Assembly: GCA_023958085.1 (NCBI GenBank) | Contig: JAMLGI010000015.1 | Span: forward strand, 1-45,034 | From: Solirubrobacterales bacterium | Lineage (GTDB): Bacteria > Actinomycetota > Thermoleophilia > Solirubrobacterales > 70-9 | Reading direction: 5' to 3' | DNA length: 45,034 nt | Shown: positions 1 through 7,941 of the stretch, in pieces | Position numbering within the stretch: the first letter of the stretch is position 1 | Layout of the letters: each line of letters begins with the position of its first letter | Translations under genes and position numbers: made by a program | The notes under the pieces: generated by a model | Told to the model about the DNA's origin: nothing | The model's input: only the letters and a program-made list of their open reading frames with translations | The model's database searches: none

Positions 1-1200
1 CGGTCGGGTCTCGGCGAACAGCGCGGTCAGCTCATCCTCGCTCAGCCGGGCCCCTTCTCGCCCCTTGGCGATCGCCTCACCGGCGAGCCCCGGGTCGATC
101 TCCTCACTGCTCCGGCGCCCGGAGCCGAGCCGGGGTATGAAGCTCCAGTACTTGAGCTTGATCACGTCGAGCACGCCCTGCTCCATCCACTCCGCGTTCA
201 TGTACTGCGGGTAGACGCAGAGCCGCTCGGTCAGCGCGTAGCCACGCGGGCGCAGCTCCTTGCGGACCTGATGGGGGCTCGGGAAGGGATGCTCGGGCGA
301 GATGTGATCGCCGTTGGCGGAGAGGCCGCCGAGATCGGTCGCTCCCGCTTCGACGAGGTCGATCCACCAGTCGGAGAGGTTGGGCGGGATCTGGACACCG
401 ACGTCGGGCATCAGCCGCCGCGCCTCGGCGACGAGCCGCCTCATGTCGTCGAGCGAGACCGGCGACGCCCATGCGGGGAACTCCGGTTCCGTCCCCCCGT
501 CGGCGCCGGCACCCTCGGCATCACTCCAGCGCCGCTCGCTCGCCTCGGCGGCGATATCGGCGACCTCGGCGCCGTAGTAGCGGGGGTGCGGGACGAAGTT
601 CTGGAGGATCACCTCCTGGATGTGGCCGTGGCGCTCGTGCGCCGCGGCGAGAGCCTCGAGCGAGGCGACTCGCTCCTCCTCGGTCTCGCCGATCCCGACG
701 AGGATCCCGCTCGTGAACGGGATCTGAAGCTCGCCGGCCGTCTCGATCGTCTCGAGCCGAACGGCCGGGTGCTTGGTCGGCGAACCCGCGTGGACGGTTT
801 GCATCAGCCGCTTGCTCGCCGACTCGAGCATCAGGCCCTGCGAGGCGGTCACCTCCCGCAGCCGGGTGAGATCCCGCTCATCCAGGACACCGAGGTTGGT
901 GTGCGGCAGGATGCCTCGCTCCAGGGCCCGCTCGCAGGCCCAGACGACGTACCCGGTGAAGTCTTCGTGGCCCCAGTCCGCCAGCCGGGACCGGACGATC
1001 GGATTCACCTCCGGCTTCTCGCCGGTCAGGAAGAGGAGCTCCTTGACGTTGCGTCTGGCGGCCTCGTCGAGGCGATTCTCCACCTCTTCCGGCGGGTGGA
1101 TGTGAGCCTGGTGAGTCGCGAAGGCGCAGTACTTGCAGTAGCACTGGCAGGTTCGTGAAAGCGAGATCGTGTAGTTCCGCGAGAAGGTGATCCGGCGCAT
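1..1200 (-). CDS. fbiC: FO synthase, CofG/FbiC N-terminal part (partial, runs off left edge)
   Basis: Radical-SAM enzyme that makes the 7,8-didemethyl-8-hydroxy-5-deazariboflavin (FO) chromophore of coenzyme F420. Reading the minus strand from the ATG at 1200 gives 400 open codons with no stop before the window edge. The protein begins MRRITFSRNYTISLSRTCQC and carries the radical-SAM cluster motif C-x3-C-x2-C (CQCYCKYC) near residue 18-25. It is followed by CofG-type segments such as LFLTGEKPE and a TSGILVGIGET glycine-rich strand. The last residues (GLAGEAIAKGREGARLSEDE) resemble the linker into the CofH half of actinobacterial FbiC, so I favour the bifunctional form; a stand-alone CofG cannot be excluded because the 3' part is missing. 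It is divergent from the cupredoxin gene, sharing a 188-bp intergenic region. Confidence 0.85.
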   Translation of the reverse strand, partial: MRRITFSRNYTISLSRTCQCYCKYCAFATHQAHIHPPEEVENRLDEAARRNVKELLFLTGEKPEVNPIVRSRLADWGHEDFTGYVVWACERALERGILPHTNLGVLDERDLTRLREVTASQGLMLESASKRLMQTVHAGSPTKHPAVRLETIETAGELQIPFTSGILVGIGETEEERVASLEALAAAHERHGHIQEVILQNFVPHPRYYGAEVADIAAEASERRWSDAEGAGADGGTEPEFPAWASPVSLDDMRRLVAEARRLMPDVGVQIPPNLSDWWIDLVEAGATDLGGLSANGDHISPEHPFPSPHQVRKELRPRGYALTERLCVYPQYMNAEWMEQGVLDVIKLKYWSFIPRLGSGRRSSEEIDPGLAGEAIAKGREGARLSEDELTALFAETRP

Positions 1201-1388
1201 CAACCGGAACCTATAGGAGAACCGGGATCGGTTCGGTTGATCCCGGTCCCGGGCCGCCACTGTTTCGCTCCGTTTGATCGCGGTATGGTCAGGGAAGCCG
1301 GAATTCCGGCAAGGCGGGGCTGTGAGTAGCCCTTCCGGGGCGGGACCATTCGATCCCGCGCAAACCCTGACAACCGGAGGTAAAAAGT

Positions 1389-1850
1389 ATGCAGGTATCC
1401 CTCAGACTCCTGGCGGTGCCGTTGGCCGTGGGAGCTTTGGCATTCGCCGGCTGCGGCAGCAGCAGCGACGACTCGTCCAGCAGCACCGAGAGCGCCAGTA
1501 CCGGCACCACGACCGAGCAGCCGGCCGAGACCGGCGGGGCCGCCACCGGTCAGGAAAGCGCCAAGGGCGTACTTGACATCGCCGCTGATCCGGGTGGTCA
1601 GCTCGCCTACGAGCCGGACAAGCTCGACGGCAAGTCCGGCAAGGTCACGGTGGACTTCACCAACGACTCGCCGCTCCCGCACGACATCGTGTTCGACTCG
1701 CCTGACGGCAAGGAAGTGGCGAAGACCTCGGTCTTCACCGGCGGCAGCGAGAAGGCCACGTTCGACGCCAAGCCGGGCGCGTACACCTTCTACTGCTCGG
1801 TACCGGGCCACCGCGAAGGCGGCATGGAAGGAACGCTCACCGTCAAGTAG
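1389..1850 (+). CDS. Cupredoxin (plastocyanin/azurin-like) lipoprotein
   Basis: Probable membrane-anchored blue-copper electron carrier. The 153-residue product has a lipoprotein signal ending AFAGC (lipidated Cys22), then a low-complexity Ser/Thr/Gly/Glu linker to about residue 58, then a single cupredoxin domain. The four type-1 copper ligands are all visible: His98 in PLPHDI, Cys136 in FYCSV, His141 in VPGH and Met146 in EGGMEG. An AACCGGAGG ribosome-binding site lies just upstream of the ATG. It stands alone, divergent from the FO synthase gene, and ends in a hairpin terminator. The redox partner is not evident from the neighbours. Confidence 0.88.
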   Translation: MQVSLRLLAVPLAVGALAFAGCGSSSDDSSSSTESASTGTTTEQPAETGGAATGQESAKGVLDIAADPGGQLAYEPDKLDGKSGKVTVDFTNDSPLPHDIVFDSPDGKEVAKTSVFTGGSEKATFDAKPGAYTFYCSVPGHREGGMEGTLTVK

Positions 1851-1889
1851 CGACATTCATCTCCCGCATGAGGCGGGACCAACCGGAAG

Positions 1890-1911
1890 AGGCGCCCCGG
1901 AGGCGCCTTTT
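1890..1911 (+). terminator. Rho-independent terminator of the cupredoxin gene
   Basis: Stem AGGCGCC/GGCGCCT with a five-base loop, followed by TTTT, 40 bases after the cupredoxin stop codon. Confidence 0.75.
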
Positions 1912-1927
1912 CTGTGTCCCACAACGA

Positions 1928-1953
1928 CGAAGGGCCCCTTTCGGGGCCCTTCG
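1928..1953. terminator. Strong hairpin between convergent genes
   Basis: Perfect 11-bp stem CGAAGGGCCCC/GGGGCCCTTCG with a TTTC loop, lying between the cupredoxin gene and the convergent aquaporin gene. It lacks a clear T-tract on either strand, so it may act as the aquaporin transcript end or as a bidirectional block. Confidence 0.5.
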
Positions 1954-1976
1954 CAGTTGCTAACGGATGGCTTGAA

Positions 1977-2717
1977 TCAGGCCTCGGGCGACGGGATCGT
2001 CGAGGGCTTGGCCGACTCCGCGTCCCCGGAACCCGGGGCAATCAGGAATCGGTACACCACGAAGGCGAGTACCGCGCCGACCACCGGACCGACGATGTAG
2101 GCCCAAGCATCGGCGAACTCGCCGGAAACCAGCGCCGGACCGAACCAGCGGGCCGGGTTGACCGAACCGCCGGTGAGCGGCACCAGGATCAGGCCGACCA
2201 GGCCGAGCGCCAGACCGATCGCCAGCGGAGCCCATTCCCGGATCTTCTCGACGCCGAGAGCGACCACCAGAACGGTCAGCACGAGCAGGAAGGTGCCGAG
2301 CGCCTCGACCACGGCTCCGGCGAAAGCACCGCCGAGCAGCGGACTGATCGTCGCTGCGCCGTAATTGGCGGCGCGACCCTCGTCTACCAGGAGTGCCTTG
2401 GTCAGCAGCGCTCCGAGAACACCGCCGGAGAGCTGAGCCAGGATGTAGATCACCGCATCGACCGCTGCGATCTTCTTCATCAGGGCTGCACCGATCGTGA
2501 TCGCCGGATTGAAGTGACCACCGCTGGCCCCGCCGAGTGTGAAGACCAGGACTGTGAGGACGAAGGCGTAGGTCAGGCCGACTACCGCGTAGTCGGATCC
2601 GAACTGGGCCGAATCGCCGACCGAGATGAACAGCACCCCGACCAGAGTGATCGCGAACACCAGGAAAAACGTCCCGAGCAGTTCGGCGATATATGCGGCG
2701 AGACCGCGATCTTGCAT
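1977..2717 (-). CDS. Aquaporin / MIP-family channel
   Basis: Six-helix membrane channel for water or small neutral solutes. The 246-residue protein has both half-helix signatures: GGHFNPAITIG in the first half and GGSVNPARWFGPAL in the second, with hydrophobic segments around them. The ATG at 2717 is preferred over one 33 codons upstream because a GGGAGG site sits about ten bases before it and the upstream residues are not membrane-like. The bulky residue after the second NPAR and the overall form suggest an AqpZ/plant-like water channel rather than GlpF, but specificity is not certain. The C-terminus is a short soluble tail. No glycerol-metabolism genes are adjacent. Confidence 0.88.
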   Translation of the reverse strand: MQDRGLAAYIAELLGTFFLVFAITLVGVLFISVGDSAQFGSDYAVVGLTYAFVLTVLVFTLGGASGGHFNPAITIGAALMKKIAAVDAVIYILAQLSGGVLGALLTKALLVDEGRAANYGAATISPLLGGAFAGAVVEALGTFLLVLTVLVVALGVEKIREWAPLAIGLALGLVGLILVPLTGGSVNPARWFGPALVSGEFADAWAYIVGPVVGAVLAFVVYRFLIAPGSGDAESAKPSTIPSPEA

Positions 2718-2876
2718 GGAATTCAAACCTCCCGTGGCTTTTTTCGATTGCGTCCCGCCGGCATTGGCAGGCTGGATCAGTCTAAACATCTGGTCCGGAC
2801 CCGCGGCGAATGCCACGGGCCGAACACCGGCGCGAGTCTATACGCCCTCGATCTTTCAGACCGGGATCCCCGCTGG

Positions 2877-3206
2877 TCAGTCGAGCAGACGTTCGACCAG
2901 GAGCGGAAGCTCCCGCGCCATCCGGGACCTGGGAATCACCAGGTCCAGTCCGGCACGACGGCCCCGATCACCGGTCTCGGGATCGAGATGGGCGTAGAAC
3001 CCGATCGTCGGCAGGCCCGAGGCCGCAACCGCATCCGGATCGGCCACATCGAGGTCGGCCACCACAAGTTCCGCCTTTCCGATCTCGCCGATCCCGCCGT
3101 CGGCGACCGGGGCCCGGACCTCGACGTCGTGGCCGGCCGCCCGCAGCGGCTCGGCCACCCGGCTGGACAGCATCAGGTCGCTCACCGCGACCAGGACCCG
3201 GGCCAC
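2877..3206 (-). CDS. Small receiver-like alpha/beta protein
   Basis: A 109-residue product starting at GTG 3206, five bases after the stop of the upstream gene, so the two form an operon. It alternates short hydrophobic strands (VARVLVAVSD, AELVVADLD, LPTIGFYAHLD, LDLVIPRSR) with helices, in the manner of a CheY-like or flavodoxin-like fold. The pattern acidic residue-strand end-GFYAHLD-LDLVIPRS resembles a degenerate receiver domain. A fully canonical phosphoacceptor site and the usual conserved Lys are not obvious. I do not recognise a specific family. It probably works with the upstream unknown gene. Confidence 0.65.
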   Translation of the reverse strand: MARVLVAVSDLMLSSRVAEPLRAAGHDVEVRAPVADGGIGEIGKAELVVADLDVADPDAVAASGLPTIGFYAHLDPETGDRGRRAGLDLVIPRSRMARELPLLVERLLD

Positions 3207-3211
3207 CGGGA

Positions 3212-3574
3212 TCAGATCGCCCGGCGCTGGCGGAACTCCCGGCGGACACTCTCCGGGCGGCCCCACATCTGAACCACCTCGGAGCGACCCTCGCGCAACT
3301 GGCGTACCTGAAGCGACCCGACGAAACCCTGCTCGTCGAGCCGGGCGAGCACTCCCTTCACGGTCTGCGGAGCGGCCGCCTTGCCGAAACCCCGGGCCAC
3401 CGAAACCCGCCAGTGCCAGTCCGCCCTCGAGTAGGGCTGCGCGTTGATCTGGCTGAGGATCACGGCGGCGTCGATGTATCTGCTTTCGTCCTCGATCCGG
3501 AGGTCGAACTCGAGATCGGTCCAGTCGGAGGGGAGCGAGTCGAGTACTTCCTGGAACTCCGGAGCGAGAGACAT
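3212..3574 (-). CDS. Conserved hypothetical protein (about 120 aa)
   Basis: A soluble 120-residue protein beginning MSLAPEFQEVLDSLPSDWTD and ending in an Arg-rich tail. It contains no signal peptide, membrane segment or catalytic motif I can name. It is the first gene of a two-gene minus-strand operon with the receiver-like gene and is divergent from ygfZ, with 62 bases between the starts. I do not recognise the family; a housekeeping role would fit its position but is only a guess. Confidence 0.65.
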   Translation of the reverse strand: MSLAPEFQEVLDSLPSDWTDLEFDLRIEDESRYIDAAVILSQINAQPYSRADWHWRVSVARGFGKAAAPQTVKGVLARLDEQGFVGSLQVRQLREGRSEVVQMWGRPESVRREFRQRRAI

Positions 3575-3636
3575 GGGCCAAGCCTACCGCCCGCGGCCGA
3601 GACCGGTGAACTCCGGCGAGCGTAGTATTGGAACCG

Positions 3637-4641
3637 ATGGCCACAGTCTCAATCCCTCCGCCGGAAGGACCCGGCCCCACGTCCGGACCGGCTCCCGGCC
3701 TTGATGCCGAGTACCGGCAGGTTCGCGAGGAGTGCGCGGTCTACCGTCCTGACCATCGGGCCTGGATCACGGTCACCGGAGCGGACGCGGCCGAGTACCT
3801 CCAGAGTCAGGTGACCAACGAGATCGAGTCCCTGACCCCCGGGTCCGGCTGCTACGCGTTGCTGCTGAACCGGAAGGGACACATCCAGGCCGAGATGCGG
3901 ATCCTGCGGCTGGCCGATGACGAGTTTCTGCTGGAAACCGATGAAGCCCAGCAACCGGGGCTCTTCGGGCACCTCGCCATGTACCGGATCGGGAGAAAGG
4001 TCGAGGTGGCCGAGGTTGAGCGTGCGATCCTGACCCTGCTCGGCCCCGGTACCCCGGAAGTGGCCGGGCTCGCCCCGGGCTCCGAGCATTCGTTCGTGAG
4101 CACCGTGTTCGCCGGCGCCGACTGTCTCGCGGTCGCGACCCGGTTCGGCCTCGACCTGCTCTGCGATCCCGCCGACCGGGATGCAGTCGGAGAGGAACTC
4201 GAGCGCCGCCGCGCGGTCCCGGTCTCGGAAACGGCCACAGAGATCCTGCGAGTGGAGGCGGGGCGACCCCGCTTCGGCCGGGACATAAGCGAGGCCTCGA
4301 TGCCGGCCGAGGCGGGACTGGTCGAGCGGGCGGTCAACTTCGAGAAGGGCTGCTACATCGGCCAGGAACCGGTCGCCCGGCTGCACTACCGGGGTCGTCC
4401 GAACCGTCACCTGCGCGGTCTCCGGTTCGAAGGCCCGGTCGACCCCGGGGACCTGGTGCTGCTCGAAGAGCGGGAGCTCGGGACGGTCGGCAGTGCCGTG
4501 ATCTCCCCCGCGCTCGGTCGGATCGGCCTGGCGGTCCTGAGGCGGGAGGCCGAGCCGGGGATGAAAGTCACCGTGGTCTCCGACGGAATCGAGCTCGAGG
4601 CCGAGGTGGTTGAACTTCCGTTCCGGGAGACGGGACCGTGA
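3637..4641 (+). CDS. ygfZ: YgfZ/GcvT-type folate-binding iron-sulfur maintenance protein
   Basis: Tetrahydrofolate-binding protein that supports repair or assembly of certain Fe-S enzymes. The 334-residue product has the GcvT-like folate-binding fold and the family signature KGCYIGQEPVAR near residue 237, including the conserved Cys. An N-terminal segment with YLQSQVTNEI and GCYALLLNRKGHIQAEMRI is also typical. I use the ATG at 3637; a TTG three codons upstream is in frame but less likely. The stop overlaps the GTG of the acyltransferase gene by four bases, so the two are translationally coupled. The acyltransferase and following lipoprotein do not by themselves suggest an Fe-S function. Confidence 0.85.
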   Translation: MATVSIPPPEGPGPTSGPAPGLDAEYRQVREECAVYRPDHRAWITVTGADAAEYLQSQVTNEIESLTPGSGCYALLLNRKGHIQAEMRILRLADDEFLLETDEAQQPGLFGHLAMYRIGRKVEVAEVERAILTLLGPGTPEVAGLAPGSEHSFVSTVFAGADCLAVATRFGLDLLCDPADRDAVGEELERRRAVPVSETATEILRVEAGRPRFGRDISEASMPAEAGLVERAVNFEKGCYIGQEPVARLHYRGRPNRHLRGLRFEGPVDPGDLVLLEERELGTVGSAVISPALGRIGLAVLRREAEPGMKVTVVSDGIELEAEVVELPFRETGP

Positions 4642-5699
4642 GCGACGGACCCGGCCCCCACCGGCGCCAGGGACTCGGTGGCCGGACCCTCGATTCCGAC
4701 AGCCCGCTTTTCGGTGGCCGGGATGAAGTGACCGGGACGGGGCCGGCCCCTCCGGCGGCCGGGGAGTCCACCCCGAATGATGGGAACAGTGCCCTGAAGG
4801 CCGCCGCGGCAGTAGCGGAAAGTGCGATCGCCAACGGCGAGAATCCGGCGACCGGATCACGGGACCTGACCGCCCTCGCGGAACTTCGGGAGCTGCTGCC
4901 GGCCGCGGAACCGGACCGCTCGCTGGATGACTGGGGACGCTCCGAAACGGTCATCTCCCTGATGGAACCGCTGCTCAATTTCTACTACCGGTACTGGTTC
5001 CGGGTGGAGACCGAGGGCCTGGAGAACGTGCCGGACAGTGGCGGTGCCCTGCTGGTTTCCAACCACTCGGGTGCGTTGCCGCCCGACGCGCCGATGATCA
5101 TGCAGGCGATCCGCAACGAGCACTCGAATCCGCGGCCGCTCTACATGCTTGGCGAACACTGGTTCAAGGGGTATCCGGGGGTCTCGATGCTGGTCAACAA
5201 GATCGGGATGGTCCCCGCCCACCGGGAGAACGCCCAGCGACTGCTCCGCGACGAGGGCCAGCTCGCCGTGGTCTTCCCCGAGGGCCAGAAGGGGACCCGC
5301 AAGATGTACTGGCAGCGCTACCGGCTGCGGCGTTTCGGGCGCGGCGGCTTTGTCCGCACGGCGATCCGGGCCCGGGTGCCGATCGTCCCGATCGCCCTGA
5401 TCGGGGCCGAGGAAGCCATGCCGATCTTCGCCCACTTCCGCCTGCTCCAGCGGCTCACCGGCCTGATCTACTTTCCGCTGACCCCTTCCTTCCCCCACTT
5501 CGGCCTGGCCGGCCCGCTGATGTACCTTCCGGCCAAGTTCAGGATCCGGTTCCTCGAACCGATCGACATGAGCGAGTACCCGGTCGAGACGATCGATGAT
5601 CCGGCCGAGATCCAGGCGATCAGCGAACGGATCCGCGGACGGATCCAGCACGAACTGGACGACATGGTCGAGGCCCGCGAGTCGGTCTGGCTGGGTTGA
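4638..5699 (+). CDS. PlsC-like lysophospholipid acyltransferase
   Basis: Membrane-associated acyltransferase of the glycerolipid family, probably transferring an acyl chain to lysophosphatidate or a related acceptor. The 353-residue protein has a poorly conserved N-terminal extension of about 90 residues. The catalytic block follows: NHSGALPPD near residue 140 (a longer spacing than the classical H-x4-D), the acceptor-binding EGQKGTRK near residue 214, and VPIVPIALIGAEEAMP. The GTG start overlaps the ygfZ stop (GTGA). The N-terminal extension and the NHSGALPxD form are seen in actinobacterial members. The exact substrate cannot be read from sequence. Confidence 0.82.
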   Translation: MSDGPGPHRRQGLGGRTLDSDSPLFGGRDEVTGTGPAPPAAGESTPNDGNSALKAAAAVAESAIANGENPATGSRDLTALAELRELLPAAEPDRSLDDWGRSETVISLMEPLLNFYYRYWFRVETEGLENVPDSGGALLVSNHSGALPPDAPMIMQAIRNEHSNPRPLYMLGEHWFKGYPGVSMLVNKIGMVPAHRENAQRLLRDEGQLAVVFPEGQKGTRKMYWQRYRLRRFGRGGFVRTAIRARVPIVPIALIGAEEAMPIFAHFRLLQRLTGLIYFPLTPSFPHFGLAGPLMYLPAKFRIRFLEPIDMSEYPVETIDDPAEIQAISERIRGRIQHELDDMVEARESVWLG

Positions 5700-5743
5700 C
5701 GCCAGCCGGTCGGATACATTCCCGGCGTGAGGGAAACTCGATC

Positions 5744-6208
5744 GTGAGGGGATTCCGGCTCTTCCTGTCGGCGCTTGCCGGTCTGGCCCTGCTCGCCACC
5801 GGCTGTGGGAAGGTTCACGAGAACCAGCCCCGGCCGCCGATCCCGGCGGTGATAAGCGTGAGCGTCGGCCACCGGCAGATCGACGTTTCCCCCGAGGTGT
5901 CCGGGGCCCCGGGCGAGACCGGCCCGGAGCTGAATCAGAACTGGAACGCTCCACGAAATCAAGCGGATCGTGACGCCCCGCTCGTGGTCCGGGTGGCCGT
6001 GGCCAACCTGACCAGGGAAGACACGAGGCTCACGGTGGAGGGTCCGGCCGGCCGCACGATCCCGCTCACCGGGTCCGGCTCGGCCAGCTTCACGATGGCG
6101 ATGCCGACCGGGATCTACCGGCTGAGTTCCCCGGTCAGCGCCGGAACCCGGCGGTTTGCGGTTGAGGGCAGCCGGATCTCCTCGGGCGGCGACGTACTCA
6201 TCCCCTGA
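5744..6208 (+). CDS. Secreted or lipid-anchored hypothetical protein
   Basis: A 154-residue product with a hydrophobic N-terminus ending LALLATGCGK, a probable lipobox with Ala rather than Leu at -3, so lipidation at the Cys is likely but not certain. The mature part contains a beta-rich segment (APLVVRVAVANLTREDTRLTVEG) like a small Ig/CARDB-type sandwich. The GTG at 5744 is chosen because a GAGGGA site lies nine bases before it; an in-frame ATG further upstream overlaps plsC. It is likely the last gene of the ygfZ-plsC operon. Confidence 0.65.
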   Translation: MRGFRLFLSALAGLALLATGCGKVHENQPRPPIPAVISVSVGHRQIDVSPEVSGAPGETGPELNQNWNAPRNQADRDAPLVVRVAVANLTREDTRLTVEGPAGRTIPLTGSGSASFTMAMPTGIYRLSSPVSAGTRRFAVEGSRISSGGDVLIP

Positions 6209-6280
6209 GATGTGCCGCCGCCTGATGGCGCGCCATTTGTAGGATGGCCCAACCTTTTCCGAACCCTTGAGAGGAGCGAA

Positions 6281-7537
6281 GTGTCCCTGGACCTCGCAGA
6301 AGTAAGCAAGCTTGACGTTGAGCCGGGCGAGCTGCCCGAAACGATGGCCGCCTGGGTCATCCGCCCCGAAACCGAGGGCGAACCGAAGGATGCCTTCCAG
6401 CTGGAAGAGATCGAGACCCCCGAACCCGGTGCCTTCGAGGTGATCGTCCGGGTGATGGCTGCCGGGGTCAACTTCAACAACGTGTGGGCGGCGCTGGGCA
6501 AGCCGGTTCCGGTGTGGCGCTACGGCGATCACCCCGAGTTCGGTCACCACATCGGCGGCTCGGATGCATCCGGCGTGGTCTGGAAGGTAGGCGAGGGTGT
6601 CACCCAGTGGAAGCCCGGCGACGAGGTCGTGGTCCACTGCAACCAGGCCTCCTACGAGGACGTCGAGGTTCACGGACTCGACCCTCTTGCCGCCCCGAGC
6701 CAGCGGATCTGGGGGTACGAGACCACCTGGGGCTCGTTCGCCCAGTTCACCAAGGTCCAGGCCCAGCAGCTGCTGCCGCGGCCGAAGAACCTGTCCTGGG
6801 CCGAGGCTTCCTCCTACGGTCTCACCTACTTCACCGCCTACCGCATGCTGATGGACCAGGCGAAGCTCCAGGCCGGCCACAACGTGCTGATCTGGGGCGC
6901 TGCCGGCGGGCTCGGGGTGTTTGCCACCCAGCTCTGCAAGGCGGCCGGCGCAAATGCGGTCGGTGTGGTCTCCTCGGACGAGAAGGGTGAACTGGTCAAG
7001 AAGCTCGGCGCGGTCGGCTACATCAACCGCAACGAGTTCTCCGGCATGATGCGGACCGGCAACGAGACCGCGGAAGAGGAGAAGGAGCGCTTCAAGGTGT
7101 CGCGTGCCTTCGGCAAGCGGGTCAAGGAGATTCTCGGTGACGCGCCGGACATCGTGTTCGAGCACGTCGGCCAGGCCACCTTCCCGACCTCGGTCTTCGT
7201 GGTCAAGCCGTTCGGCAAGGTCGTCATCTGTGGTGCCACCTCGGGCCACAACCTCGATTTCGACGTGCGTTATCTCTGGATGCGCCAGAAGCAGATCATC
7301 GGATCGCACTTCGCCAACGCCTACGAGTCGATGCGGGCAAATCAGCTGATGAGCGAGGGGAAGATCCGTCCGGTGCTCTGGAAGACGATGGGATTCGAGG
7401 ACATCCCCGGCGCCCACCAGATGATGCGCGAGAATCAGCATCTCGGCAAGATCGCCTGCCTGATCGGCGCGACCAGCGAAGATGAGGGTCGTGAAGAGGA
7501 AGGGCCCGGCGCAATTCACGCCGAGGTCGGCGGCTGA
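6281..7537 (+). CDS. ccr: Crotonyl-CoA carboxylase/reductase
   Basis: Key enzyme of the ethylmalonyl-CoA pathway: NADPH-dependent reductive carboxylation of crotonyl-CoA to ethylmalonyl-CoA. The 418-residue protein is an MDR-type reductase with the Rossmann segment WGAAGGLGVFATQ and the Ccr-type N-terminus (ETMAAWVIRPETEG). Positions known in Kitasatospora Ccr to hold CO2 can be matched: Asn in VNFNNVWAALGKP (about residue 66), Glu in WGYETTWGSF, and His in IGSHFAN near the C-terminus. The residue before that Glu is Tyr here, where I recall Phe in the studied enzyme. The GTG at 6281 has a GAGGAG site five bases upstream. It is followed by a small alpha/beta-barrel gene; other pathway genes lie within 11 kb. 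Confidence 0.92.
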   Translation: MSLDLAEVSKLDVEPGELPETMAAWVIRPETEGEPKDAFQLEEIETPEPGAFEVIVRVMAAGVNFNNVWAALGKPVPVWRYGDHPEFGHHIGGSDASGVVWKVGEGVTQWKPGDEVVVHCNQASYEDVEVHGLDPLAAPSQRIWGYETTWGSFAQFTKVQAQQLLPRPKNLSWAEASSYGLTYFTAYRMLMDQAKLQAGHNVLIWGAAGGLGVFATQLCKAAGANAVGVVSSDEKGELVKKLGAVGYINRNEFSGMMRTGNETAEEEKERFKVSRAFGKRVKEILGDAPDIVFEHVGQATFPTSVFVVKPFGKVVICGATSGHNLDFDVRYLWMRQKQIIGSHFANAYESMRANQLMSEGKIRPVLWKTMGFEDIPGAHQMMRENQHLGKIACLIGATSEDEGREEEGPGAIHAEVGG

Positions 7538-7571
7538 GAACCGGAACCACCCGAAACGGAGACGAAACCAG

Positions 7572-7865
7572 ATGGCACATGTATCCGAGATTTCCTGGCA
7601 CGTGACCCCCTTCCGGGCGCAGCGCTGGATCGACCGGTGGGAGCCGGCTGCCGCGAAGGCAACCGAGTACGGTGCCACCGACTGGGCGATCTACCGTTCC
7701 GAGGAGGACCCGCTGCTGTTCCGGCAGGTCAGCACCTGGGAGAACAAGAGTGACTTCGAGGCCTGGTGGTTCTCGGAGGAGGTCTCCGAGACCCGCGAGG
7801 CGGTGATCGACCTGTTCGACAAGCCGCTGCTGCCGAAATGGCTGGCCCCGGTGATCTCCGGCTAA
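7572..7865 (+). CDS. Small dimeric alpha-beta barrel-like protein
   Basis: A 97-residue soluble protein starting at ATG 7572, 34 bases after ccr and probably co-transcribed with it. The run of beta strands and helices (EISWHVTPFRAQRWIDRWEP, TDWAIYRSEEDPLLFRQVST, SDFEAWWFSEEVS) resembles ABM/EthD-type ferredoxin-like barrel proteins. No catalytic residue can be identified. Its position suggests an accessory role near the ethylmalonyl-CoA pathway but nothing in the sequence proves that. It ends just before a long perfect hairpin shared with another convergent gene junction in this window. Confidence 0.7.
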   Translation: MAHVSEISWHVTPFRAQRWIDRWEPAAAKATEYGATDWAIYRSEEDPLLFRQVSTWENKSDFEAWWFSEEVSETREAVIDLFDKPLLPKWLAPVISG

Positions 7866-7881
7866 CCCACCCAACACGCGC

Positions 7882-7926
7882 CGAGGTGTCGTTTTTCCGG
7901 CATAGTGCCGGAAAAACGACATCTCG
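7882..7926. repeat. Palindromic element, copy 1 (CCGGCATAGTGCCGG family)
   Basis: Two 21-base arms with one mismatch around a TAG centre. The left arm starts CGAGGTGTCG and continues through TTTTTCCGGCA. It lies between the convergent stops at 7865 and 7942. A nearly identical palindrome occurs at 17466-17512 in the same context. The T-run is in the 5' half of the arm, so it is not a textbook terminator. Confidence 0.85.
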
Positions 7927-7941
7927 ATGGCCTGTTGTGGG

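Noticed and set aside
271-1158. Long open frame on the plus strand opposite the FO synthase gene
   Set aside because: It is antisense to a radical-SAM gene with clear motifs; its composition is that of a high-GC shadow frame.
5468-7678. 736-codon open frame on the minus strand
   Set aside because: It lies antisense to ccr, the acyltransferase end and the lipoprotein gene, all of which have family motifs; no family sequence is visible in it.
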